From Parashewanella tropica (GTDB taxonomy: Bacteria > Pseudomonadota > Gammaproteobacteria > Enterobacterales > Shewanellaceae): 64,000 nt of DNA. The first letter of the stretch is position 1; the number at the start of each line of letters is the position of its first letter. The notes beneath the pieces are model-generated. The model saw nothing but the letters and a program-made list of their open reading frames with translations, was not told the origin of the DNA and did no database searches. Below are positions 53,169-60,661 of this stretch, piece after piece. The position numbers and the translations under genes were made by a program. The DNA lies in NCBI RefSeq assembly GCF_004358445.1, contig NZ_CP037951.1, positions 2,095,501 to 2,159,500 on the forward strand, given 5' to 3'.

Positions 53169-53507
53169 ATGAAATCAACTATTATCGCTTTATTCTTATG
53201 TACAATAAGCTGTTACTGTCTTTCAGCTATAAAGGTAAAGTTTCAGGTTTCTTACTTAAAATTTGAAAATACTTTTGCTCTAAGTGCATCTGGTGATACT
53301 GATGTGGGCATGGACTTACTTGAAAGTTGGAAAAACAAAGTAAATGACATTTGCGGTAGTAAAAAAGCAGTCGTCATCATCAATAACGGTAATCCAATTA
53401 TTCGCAACACTAGAGATAGCGACACTTACAGTAAAGTTAATGGCCAGTGGGTTCGTAATAAAGATAAAGCTAGTGTATATGGCATTGTAAGGTGCTCTGC
53501 TACATAA
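53169..53507 (+). CDS. secreted cassette protein (112 aa)
   Basis: ATG 53169. Signal peptide about 1-19. Mature part has KVKFQVSYLKFENTFALSAS, a beta strand series and cysteines (DICGSK, VRCSAT). Unknown family. Confidence 0.55.
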   Translation: MKSTIIALFLCTISCYCLSAIKVKFQVSYLKFENTFALSASGDTDVGMDLLESWKNKVNDICGSKKAVVIINNGNPIIRNTRDSDTYSKVNGQWVRNKDKASVYGIVRCSAT

Positions 53508-53601
53508 CAAGCAGTTCAACAGGACAAATACTGTTTGGCTTTTGTCACTGCGTTCCAAAATTTTAGCCAAACACTATTTGCCCGTTAACTGGGCGTTATA
53601 C
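53502..53601 (+). repeat. attC type B
   Basis: ACATAAC ... GTTATAC. Confidence 0.9.
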
Positions 53602-53868
53602 GCTACCACTCGACAAGGTTGGATTCATTTGTTGCGGCAGACTTGCTGTCGTTATTTTTACAGCGTTTAGTAATTCTGTGTTTTCGCCTTTGCGTTCATT
53701 TTGTCGCTAATAGGCGTCAACCGATAAAATAAGGTCTCACTTTCATTTTGCGCCATTAGCTCGGTTTACTTCGCAGAAAGGCTCAAAATTCAAAGTACAA
53801 TTGTGTCGTGGTAGAAAAGCATTCAAAAAAATTGTAAACTGGTAAATTGTTGTACTTAACCAACATTC
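53602..53868 (+). repeat. ORF-less cassette, family Y copy 8
   Basis: GCTACCACTCG subgroup (with copy 5). TCGCCTTTGCG, CGCTAATAGGCG and TGCGCCATTAGC present. Confidence 0.7.
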
Positions 53869-53966
53869 GTATAACAAGGCATTCAACAGGACGCAAAATC
53901 GTTGGCTTTGCGCCTGCGTCGCAAATTATAGCCAACAATTTTCCGCCCGTTAATGCGGCGTTATCT
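53869..53966 (+). repeat. attC type A
   Basis: GTATAAC ... GTTATCT. Confidence 0.9.
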
Positions 53967-53989
53967 GGTTTTGAACATGGAGGTGTCAT

Positions 53990-54151
53990 TTGCAAATTTT
54001 TGTAGAATTCTTTTTAAATCTATTTGGCTTGTTTCCGTCTAAAGATATCGCTGAATCAGCAACCAAATCAAAAACACTAACAATTATGTTAATAGTCGGA
54101 TTCATATTTTTTGCGGGATTCGCCTTCTTTTTATATAAAATGTCGCAATAA
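53990..54151 (+). CDS. small membrane cassette protein (53 aa)
   Basis: TTG start at 53990 with GGAGG 7 bp upstream. The product MQIFVEFFLNLFGLFPSKDI ... LTIMLIVGFIFFAGFAFFLY has an amphipathic start and one membrane helix. It is the only sensible frame in this cassette. Confidence 0.55.
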   Translation: MQIFVEFFLNLFGLFPSKDIAESATKSKTLTIMLIVGFIFFAGFAFFLYKMSQ

Positions 54152-54173
54152 TTGGCTGATTTAAACATCAACC

Positions 54174-54273
54174 AGATAACAAGCAGTTCAACAGGACAAA
54201 TACTGTTTGGCTTTTGTCACTGCGTTCCAAAATTTTAGCCAAACACTATTTGCCCGTTAACTGGGCGTTATAC
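54174..54273 (+). repeat. attC type B
   Basis: AGATAAC ... GTTATAC. Confidence 0.9.
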
Positions 54274-54298
54274 GACTAAAGCAAACATTGGAGTTCAC

Positions 54299-54589
54299 TT
54301 GAAATTAATAGGGATCTTAATTTTAACAGTTGCTTCATTTTTCGCTGGTAGCTTCTGGCAAAAATGGAGTTTTCACGAACACGATGTTGTAACGTTAACA
54401 GAAGCTTTAGAGTTACAAGCATCTCCAACTAATATTGGTACATTGCCAGCTGGTACAACCCTATATCCGTATTCTTACAAGGGTGAAGTTGCAACGTTTG
54501 TAGTATTTATAAATACTAAGCAGCTAAATAAACTTAAACCACAAAAGTTTAAGCATAATTTTACAGTCGCACCGATTAGTGCTTATTAA
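54299..54589 (+). CDS. membrane-anchored or secreted cassette protein (96 aa)
   Basis: TTG 54299, GGAG upstream. N-terminal helix 3-18 (signal or anchor). The mature part (ELQASPTNIGTLPAGTTLYP then YSYKGEVATFVVFI) resembles an SH3-like periplasmic fold. Unknown role. Confidence 0.55.
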   Translation: MKLIGILILTVASFFAGSFWQKWSFHEHDVVTLTEALELQASPTNIGTLPAGTTLYPYSYKGEVATFVVFINTKQLNKLKPQKFKHNFTVAPISAY

Positions 54590-54674
54590 GCCGTCGTATA
54601 ACAAGTGCATCAACAAGGACGCTGTAGTTGCCCCACTTTAGTGGACACTTCCTTATCATTATAAGGAAGTGGTT

Positions 54675-55049
54675 ATGCCTAGATATACACGACCAAAAAA
54701 GACTTGGTTTTACCCTATCGATTTCAAAGTGAAAGCTGTCGAGTTAAGCTTGAGAGACGATGTCATGTCTAAGGATATTGCCCTAGCGTTAGACATTCAC
54801 CCGCTTATGCTTTCCCGGTGGCGTAAAGAGTACCGCGAGGGCAAGTTCGATAATGTCCAGCGCTATCAAAGCGATAGTGAGCTTATGAGAAAAGTCCCTA
54901 ACAAAAAAGAACTCAATAAAATCAAACAGCTTCAAAAACAAGTTGACCGCTTGCAAAAGGAGAATGATTTACTAAAAAAGTGGCAACGGTATCTGGCGGA
55001 AGTTCATCAGAACGATTTAAATTCATCAAAGACAACGGAAAAAACTTAG
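54675..55049 (+). CDS. IS3-family OrfA, copy F
   Basis: Predicted protein identical to copy A; intact. Confidence 0.9.
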   Translation: MPRYTRPKKTWFYPIDFKVKAVELSLRDDVMSKDIALALDIHPLMLSRWRKEYREGKFDNVQRYQSDSELMRKVPNKKELNKIKQLQKQVDRLQKENDLLKKWQRYLAEVHQNDLNSSKTTEKT

Positions 55050-55867
55050 GCATTAAGTACCTGTGTAATTGGCTTCATGTATCACGTAGTGGCTATTACG
55101 CTTGGCTTAAACGTCCTTTACCTCAGCACCACTTAGATGACATGCAATTGCTATCTAAAATCCAAATGACGTTTGAAAAGAGCCATCAAATCTATGGAAG
55201 CCCAAGAGTTTACGCCGCATTAAAAAGAGCGGGCATCAATACCAGTAGGAAACGGGTCGCTCGTTTGATGAAAAAAAATGGGTTAAAAGCCAGAGGAATT
55301 AAAACGTATGCTAAGCCCGCTAAAACTAAACTGTTCTATAAAGCCGTTGAGAATAAAAGAAAAGATAGAGCTAATCCGACAACAATAAACCAACTATGGT
55401 CTGGAGATATTACTTATCTCAAAGTGGGTCAGCACTGGCATTATTTAGCGGTTGTCTTAGATGTCTTTTCTCGGCGTATCATAGGCTGGGCTTTTGGGAA
55501 AAATAAAACTACTGAGCTGACACTTAAAGCATTAAAGACTGCACTTAAAAACAGGAAGACTGATAAAACCATTTTGTTTCATACCGATAGAGGGGCTGAG
55601 TATCGAGCCAAAGTGGTTCAAGCATTTCTGAAAAAACACCAGATTGAGCCGAGTATGAATCGACCTGGTCACTGTACAGACAATGCGGAAGTTGAGTCAT
55701 TTTTTCATTCTATGAAAGGTGACATCATTAGAGGGAATAAGTTTAGAACCTTCAATGAGTTACTGAAGCCTTTAAAGAGTTACTTAAACTATTTCTATAA
55801 TAGACAACGCTTACATTCAAGCTTAGGATATAGAACGCCTGTCGAATTTGAACAGGCAGTAATTTAA
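54980..55867 (+). CDS. IS3-family OrfB, copy F
   Basis: Predicted protein identical to copy A; intact. Confidence 0.9.
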   Translation: MATVSGGSSSERFKFIKDNGKNLGIKYLCNWLHVSRSGYYAWLKRPLPQHHLDDMQLLSKIQMTFEKSHQIYGSPRVYAALKRAGINTSRKRVARLMKKNGLKARGIKTYAKPAKTKLFYKAVENKRKDRANPTTINQLWSGDITYLKVGQHWHYLAVVLDVFSRRIIGWAFGKNKTTELTLKALKTALKNRKTDKTILFHTDRGAEYRAKVVQAFLKKHQIEPSMNRPGHCTDNAEVESFFHSMKGDIIRGNKFRTFNELLKPLKSYLNYFYNRQRLHSSLGYRTPVEFEQAVI

Positions 55868-56002
55868 AGTGGAATGTGTCCACTTTTTCGGGGCAAGATC
55901 ACAAATACTGTTTGGCTTTTGTCACTTCGTTCCAAAATTATAGCCAAACACCATTTGCCCGTTAACTGGGCGTTATGTTTCAATCTGAAAGTTCTAACTT
56001 AT

Positions 56003-56191
56003 ATGGCTCAATGTGAAAAATGCAAGGCAAAGGTTGTCCCTCAAGAAGTTACTGTAACACTTAATAACTCATATTATATTTGCCCTGTTTGTAAGCATAA
56101 AATTAGTAGCTTCAGCTTTAAGCAAAAACTTAAGTACACAGGTGTAGTAATAATTCTAATTGTTTTATTTTTGCTATATCACCAAATCTAA
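56003..56191 (+). CDS. zinc-ribbon membrane peptide (62 aa)
   Basis: ATG 56003. CEKCKAK ... YICPVCKHK gives two CxxC pairs (one zinc ribbon), followed by a C-terminal membrane helix (about residues 44-60). Confidence 0.55.
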   Translation: MAQCEKCKAKVVPQEVTVTLNNSYYICPVCKHKISSFSFKQKLKYTGVVIILIVLFLLYHQI

Positions 56192-56220
56192 GTTACAAAA
56201 CTGGCTTGTTTGCAGTCAAA

Positions 56221-56319
56221 ACATAACAAGCAATTCAACAGGACAAATACTGTTTGGCTTTTGTCGCTGCGCTCCAAATTTTAGCCAAACACCATTTGCC
56301 CGTTAATTGGGCGTTAGGG
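56221..56319 (+). repeat. attC type B (CAATTC variant)
   Basis: ACATAAC ... GTTAGGG. Confidence 0.9.
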
Positions 56320-56324
56320 CATTC

Positions 56325-56828
56325 ATGAAAATTCGAGCAGTTACCATTTTAGCGATATCCTTTCTTTTATGTGGATGTCCACCAAAAAGTTTACTGTTAA
56401 AGCAACAAGATATTCAGCGCATTGATGTTGGTTTATACGTGGATGGCACAGAAAAAATACTCCCTTCCAACGATGAGGTTAATGAGTTTGCTCTAGAAAT
56501 TGAAGCTCTTTTTAAAAGGAAAGGGTTCAAACTAGCCAATTCTAGTGAATCATGGGGATTACAACCTCTAACTGGACATACAAAAAATTTAGGTTTTAGG
56601 TACCCTGACACTAATGCAGTCTATTGCTACGTTAAAATTTCAAAGAAAGAGTTTCAGGTTGAGTGTGTCGAATTAGAGAAAGAGCCACAAACAAATAAGT
56701 ATGCAACTACTGCTAATGACCTAAAAGCCGTTAATGAAACAATCATTGCATTAAATGAAATTGCAAAAATAAAATTTGCTGGGCGTAGTGTACGTATTGC
56801 TACATTTGATCGCGCAGAAGTGCCCTAA
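56325..56828 (+). CDS. lipoprotein cassette, duplicated (copy 2)
   Basis: Same 167-aa protein as 21401-21904 (lipobox LLCGC). The repeat runs from the GTTAGGGCATTC start through its attC, while the upstream attC differs (type B here, type S there). Confidence 0.7.
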   Translation: MKIRAVTILAISFLLCGCPPKSLLLKQQDIQRIDVGLYVDGTEKILPSNDEVNEFALEIEALFKRKGFKLANSSESWGLQPLTGHTKNLGFRYPDTNAVYCYVKISKKEFQVECVELEKEPQTNKYATTANDLKAVNETIIALNEIAKIKFAGRSVRIATFDRAEVP

Positions 56829-56921
56829 CAAGGCATTCAACAGGACGCAAAATCGTTGGCTTTTGCTCCTGCGTCGCAAAGTATAAGCCAACGTTTTGCG
56901 CCTGTTAATGCGGCGTTATGT
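56823..56921 (+). repeat. attC type A'
   Basis: CCCTAAC ... GTTATGT; same as 21899-21998 apart from the last core bases. Confidence 0.9.
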
Positions 56922-56940
56922 GTCACAAAGGAAGTATGAC

Positions 56941-57222
56941 ATGGAAGAATTATTGATAGTTTTAGTGATACTAGGTTTTCTTTTCGTACTAAGCGAGTTA
57001 TCAAGTACCAAATATAAGTTAAAACTTATAGAGTCTAAATTAAATGTTCTCTTAGAAAAAAATGGTATCTCAGCAAATGGAAGTGAGTTTGTTCCCATTG
57101 AAGTGCAGTATGCGTTAAAAAATGGTAAAAAAATTAGAGCTATTAGGTTGTATCGAGAGCATACGGGTGCAAGTTTAATTGAAGCGCAGAAAGCGATTAA
57201 TGATTATTTAGCAAACACATAA
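56941..57222 (+). CDS. cassette-borne membrane protein with L7/L12-like domain (93 aa)
   Basis: ATG 56941, AAGGAAG upstream. Helix 4-19, linker, then ALKNGKKIRAIRLYREHTGA with SLIEAQKAINDYL. Clearly related to the operon gene at 1305 (same helix-linker-domain order and many shared residues). Stop lies in the attC. Confidence 0.7.
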   Translation: MEELLIVLVILGFLFVLSELSSTKYKLKLIESKLNVLLEKNGISANGSEFVPIEVQYALKNGKKIRAIRLYREHTGASLIEAQKAINDYLANT

Positions 57223-57316
57223 CAAGCAGTTCAACAGGACAAATACTGTTTGGCTTTTGTCACTGCGTTCCAAAATTTTAGCCAAACACCATTTGCCCGT
57301 TAACTGGGCGTTATAA
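57217..57316 (+). repeat. attC type B
   Basis: ACATAAC ... GTTATAA. Confidence 0.9.
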
Positions 57317-57331
57317 AGCACGGAGAGGCTG

Positions 57332-57691
57332 ATGAAACATTCTATCGCGCTGTTATTATCAATATTAATTATTGGTTGTTCCAGCAAACCAAAAGTCGAA
57401 GAGGTTTCGTTTTGCTTTAACTCCAGAGAAGAAGCACGCAATACTGGTATTTATCTAATGGATAATGGTTTCACTAAACGAACACGTTATTTAATTGATG
57501 GTACTTTCCAACCAATATCTGGTTTGGGGTTATTATGGGATGGTTTTGTCAAAACAGGTAAATGCTCAAACTCACCTGCTGCGTTAAAAATATCCTACCA
57601 ACCCAAAAACAATGTTTCTTTTTCAAACCAAGTAATGTCATCGGCAGTCACTACTTACAAAGTTATGCTTCGTGAGAAAAGTGCTTTATAA
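57332..57691 (+). CDS. cassette lipoprotein (119 aa)
   Basis: ATG 57332, GGAGAGG upstream. Lipobox LIIGCSS (C16). Mature domain with KVEEVSFCFNSREEARNTGI then a glycine turn (SGLGLLWDG). Unknown family. Confidence 0.6.
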   Translation: MKHSIALLLSILIIGCSSKPKVEEVSFCFNSREEARNTGIYLMDNGFTKRTRYLIDGTFQPISGLGLLWDGFVKTGKCSNSPAALKISYQPKNNVSFSNQVMSSAVTTYKVMLREKSAL

Positions 57692-57784
57692 CAAGCAGTT
57701 CAACAGGACAAATACTGTTTGGCTTTTGTCGCTGCGCTCCAAATTTTAGCCAAACACCATTTGCCCGTTAACTGGGCGTTAGTT
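57686..57784 (+). repeat. attC type B
   Basis: TTATAAC ... GTTAGTT. Confidence 0.9.
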
Positions 57785-57808
57785 TTCAATAAATACAAGG
57801 AGAGTTAT

Positions 57809-58054
57809 ATGAAAAAGTTGAGCATTTTTCTTATGTCAGTATTTACAATTTTCGGCTGTTCTAATATTTATGAGCCCCAAAGGAATAATCAAATTAGTGA
57901 ACTTGTAAAAACAAAGAGCCCAAAATGGTGTCAAGAGAATTATTTCTCTGCTTCAGTTTCATCTCAGCAACGGACGGTTAACTCCAAATATTGCGATGAG
58001 AAAAAAAGGCAACAAGTAATCAATAAAATTACATCCGCTACAGAAAAAAACTAA
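57809..58054 (+). CDS. cassette lipoprotein (81 aa)
   Basis: ATG 57809, AAGGAGAG upstream. Lipobox TIFGCSN (C17). Polar, basic mature part with two further cysteines. Stop in attC. Confidence 0.55.
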   Translation: MKKLSIFLMSVFTIFGCSNIYEPQRNNQISELVKTKSPKWCQENYFSASVSSQQRTVNSKYCDEKKRQQVINKITSATEKN

Positions 58055-58147
58055 CAAGCGCTTCAACAAGGACAAATACTGGTTGGCTCCTACGCTGCGC
58101 TTCGGATTATAGCCAACCACCATTTGCCTGTTAAGCGGGCGTTAGGT
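58049..58147 (+). repeat. attC type C, last of the array
   Basis: AACTAAC ... GTTAGGT. The following cassette is cut after 85 bp by ISAs1 copy 3. Confidence 0.9.
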
Positions 58148-58232
58148 GGCGAGGTGCAACTACCCTTTTCCATCCATATAATTCAGGAATTATGAGTTTA
58201 TTGGTTTGTGTATGCTCGATAAACAACCAGAG
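58148..58232 (+). other. truncated last cassette (85 bp)
   Basis: Begins with GGCGAGGTGCAAC and ends abruptly at the ISAs1 left end. No ORF can be read in what is left. Confidence 0.6.
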
Positions 58233-59488
58233 TAGGGAAAGATCATGAAACACCCCGTCACAGCTAGTTTTCCGCAGATTTAGAAATTTAGCTTTTCTTT
58301 TATATCTCACTGTGATCTTATACTTCTTTTTAGAGTATGAGATTTCTTATGAACGGCCATGATTTGATTCAACAACTTTCTACAATCAGAGACCCACGAC
58401 AGGACTGGAAGATTGATCACAAGCTAACAGATATTTTGCTACTCACCATTTGTGGTGTTATTGCTGGTGCTGAAGGTTGGGAAGAAGTTGAAGACTTCGG
58501 TCATGAACGACTTGACTGGCTTCAGAATTATGGAGATTTTGATAATGGAATTCCCGCTCACGATACCATTGCCAGAGTGATTAGCAGCATTAGTGCAAAG
58601 CAGTTCCAACAATGTTTTATTGATTGGATGCAAGCTTGTCATGAAGTGACTAAAGGCGATGTTGTCGCCATTGACGGTAAGACCGTTCGTCGTTCATATA
58701 ACAAAGCAAAGCGGCTTGGCCCTATTCATATGGTGAGTGCTTTTTATACAGCGAATAATGTCGTGCTTGGACAAATAAAAACGGCTGAAAAGTCTAACGA
58801 AATTACAGCAATCCCAGAGTTACTAAAACTATTAGACATTAGAGGTTGCATTGTAACCATTGATGCAATGGGCTGTCAGAAGCAAATAGCTCAAACAATC
58901 TTAGATAAAATACCGACTACTTGCTTGCAGTAAAAGGTAATCATAAGCGCTTAGAAGAAACCTTTATCAAACATTTCTCTATGGATAAACTTCAGAAATG
59001 GAATGGTGAATATTTTACAACAAACGAAAAGGCACACGGGCGTGAAGAAACTCGAATGCACATAACCTGTGAAACTTTTGGAGAGTTTGTTGATTTAGGC
59101 TTTGAATGGCCAGGGCTACAAACATTGGGAATCAGTATTTCCTTTAGAAATAACGAAGGTGAAGTTCCCACAGACGCTACAATTCGATACTTCATTAGCT
59201 CAGCTAAATTAACGCCGAAGAAGTTTGCTGAAGCTGTAAGGTCGCATTGGCATATAGAAAATAAGCTTCACTGGAAATTGGATGTTGCGATGCGAGAGGA
59301 TGATTGTCGTATACGACGAGGTGAAGCACCAGAAGTGTTTTCAAACATACGTCATGTAGCGCTGAATTTACTCAATAAAGAAACAACCTTTAAAGCCGGT
59401 TTAAAGAGAAAGCAAAAGAAAGCAGCAATGAGTACAAGTTACCTAGCTCAAGTCCTTGCAGGGCAAGAGCTTTCGTAATCTTTCCGTG
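58233..59488 (+). mobile_element. ISAs1-family element, copy 3 (1,256 bp)
   Basis: Opposite orientation to copies 1 and 2. One base shorter (deletion near 58910). No target duplication: the left flank is a cassette end, the right flank is the inside of IS3-family orfA (AAAGCGATAG). Confidence 0.95.
58337..59478 (+). pseudogene. ISAs1-family transposase, frameshifted
   Basis: A one-base deletion in the GATAAAA run near 58910 breaks the frame (198 codons, then 185 in the next frame). Probably inactive in cis. Confidence 0.9.
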
Positions 59489-60219
59489 AAAGCGATAGTG
59501 AGCTTATGAGAAAAGTCCCTAACAAAAAAGAACTCAATAAAATCAAACAGCTTCAAAAACAAGTTGACCGCTTGCAAAAGGAGAATGAATTACTAAAAAA
59601 GTGGCAACGGTATCTGGCGGAAGTTCATCAGAACGATTTAAATTCATCAAAGACAACGGAAAAAACTTAGGCATTAAGTACCTGTGTAATTGGCTTCATG
59701 TATCACGTAGTGGCTATTACGCTTGGCTTAAACGTCCTTTACCTCAGCACCACTTAGATGACATGCAATTGCTATCTAAAATCCAAATGACGTTTGAAAA
59801 GAGCCATCAAATCTATGGAAGCCCAAGAGTTTACGCCGCATTAAAAAGAGCGGGCATCAATACCAGTAGGAAACGGGTCGCTCGTTTGATGAAAGAAAAT
59901 GGGTTAAAAGCCAGAGGAATTAAAACGTATGCTAAGCCCGCTAAAACTAAACTGTTCTATAAAGCCGTTGAGAATAAAAGAAAAGATAGAGCTAATCCGA
60001 CAACAATAAACCAACTATGGTCTGGAGATATTACTTATCTCAAAGTGGGTCAGCACTGGCATTATTTAGCGGTTGTCTTAGATGTCTTTTCTCGGCGTAT
60101 CATAGGCTGGGCTTTTGGGAAAAATAAAACTACTGAGCTGACACTTAAAGCATTAAAGACTGCACTTAAAAACAGGAAGACTGATAAAACCATTTTGTTT
60201 CATACCGATAGAGGGGCTG
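59489..60219 (+). mobile_element. IS3-family element, internal fragment G
   Basis: Identical in type to bases from AAAGCGATAG of orfA to GGGGCTG of orfB; both ends are missing. Contains about two thirds of orfB (59601-60219) without its catalytic Glu. Confidence 0.9.
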
Positions 60220-60224
60220 TGTAG
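59601..60224 (+). pseudogene. IS3-family OrfB fragment
   Basis: 207 codons; stops at the junction with another IS left end. K-to-E change at KKENG. Lacks the catalytic Glu region. Confidence 0.9.
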
Positions 60225-60259
60225 TTGCCCCACTTTAGTGGACACTTCCTTATCATTAT
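60220..60259 (+). mobile_element. IS3-family left-end remnant H (40 bp)
   Basis: TGTAGTTGCCCCACTTTAGT ... CATTAT joined directly to fragment G, then diverges. Together with 18704-18771 it marks the start of each unit-end repeat. Confidence 0.8.
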
Positions 60260-60298
60260 GACGAAATGGTTACTTCTGGATATAAACATAGTCCCCCT

Positions 60299-60575
60299 TC
60301 TCTATTTCATTGCACCTACCTTACTTATGCACTCCCCTTCAAAAATCATCAAAATTAGCTTGCTCAATACTTCTAAAACCTCCAAAATAACTCGCAAAAC
60401 TATGGAGCAAGTTATTGATTAATAAACACTGTGAATTCAGTAAATTCAGTGTTTTCAGTAAATTATTTAGAGCTCAAAACCTGTATTTTTGATTAAAATA
60501 CAATGAGTTAACTAGCAATAGAACACTATCTTGACATGGTAGGGGTCGGTGGTTCGAATCCACTCGGTTGTACCA
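60299..60575 (+). repeat. unit-end repeat, copy 2
   Basis: Homologous to 18776-19061. Confidence 0.75.
60500..60575 (+). pseudogene. degenerate tRNA-Val(GAC), intact 3' end
   Basis: Anticodon arm CTATC-TTGACAT-GGTAG still pairs (with one G:U), then GGGTC, T arm and CGGTTGTACCA. The acceptor 5' strand (ACAATGA) pairs at only five of seven positions. Probably an att remnant. Confidence 0.65.
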
Positions 60576-60631
60576 TTATCTTCCTGATTTAATACAAGTT
60601 TTTCTGTTAAATTATTAACAAATATTTCAAT

Positions 60632-60661
60632 GCGCAAAATCGGCGCAAAACTCGCGCAAAA
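60632..60661. repeat. three GCGCAAAA repeats, 11-bp period
   Basis: Copies at 60632, 60643 and 60654, 57 bp after the tRNA-like end. Candidate recombinase arm sites. Confidence 0.5.

Larger units (their letters stand above)
54623..55901 (+). mobile_element. IS3-family element, copy F (1,279 bp)
   Basis: Complete; non-matching flanks as in copy A. Confidence 0.9.
54596..55978 (+). repeat. attC split by IS3-family copy F (halves do not match)
   Basis: Left half 54596-54622 (GTGCATCAACAAGGACGC) belongs to a C-like variant not seen whole in this window. Right half 55902-55978 is type B. Triplets CGC and CAA. Confidence 0.8.

Noticed and set aside
53986-54171. 61-aa minus-strand ORF
   Set aside because: Antisense to the TTG-started 53-aa membrane protein, which has a good ribosome site and the usual cassette orientation.
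27316-57721. Extended N termini such as MAFAPASQSI-, MTPTAHL-, MVPGDAYG- and MRITRHSTG-type starts
   Set aside because: These stretches are translations of attC sequence; the genes start further downstream, usually behind a visible ribosome site.
19707-58147. CRISPR array
   Set aside because: The repeats are about 55 or 98 bp, imperfect, separated by 150-1,400 bp cassettes with genes, and have the two-stem attC structure; no cas genes.
40776-59195. 67-aa ORFs antisense to the ISAs1 transposase (MKYRIVASV..., MTSLHPINK...)
   Set aside because: Shadows of the transposase frame, repeated in every copy.
60225-60422. 65-aa ORF after the IS remnant
   Set aside because: Made of IS left-end and repeat sequence; the homologous stretch at 18.7-18.9 kb is not open in this frame.
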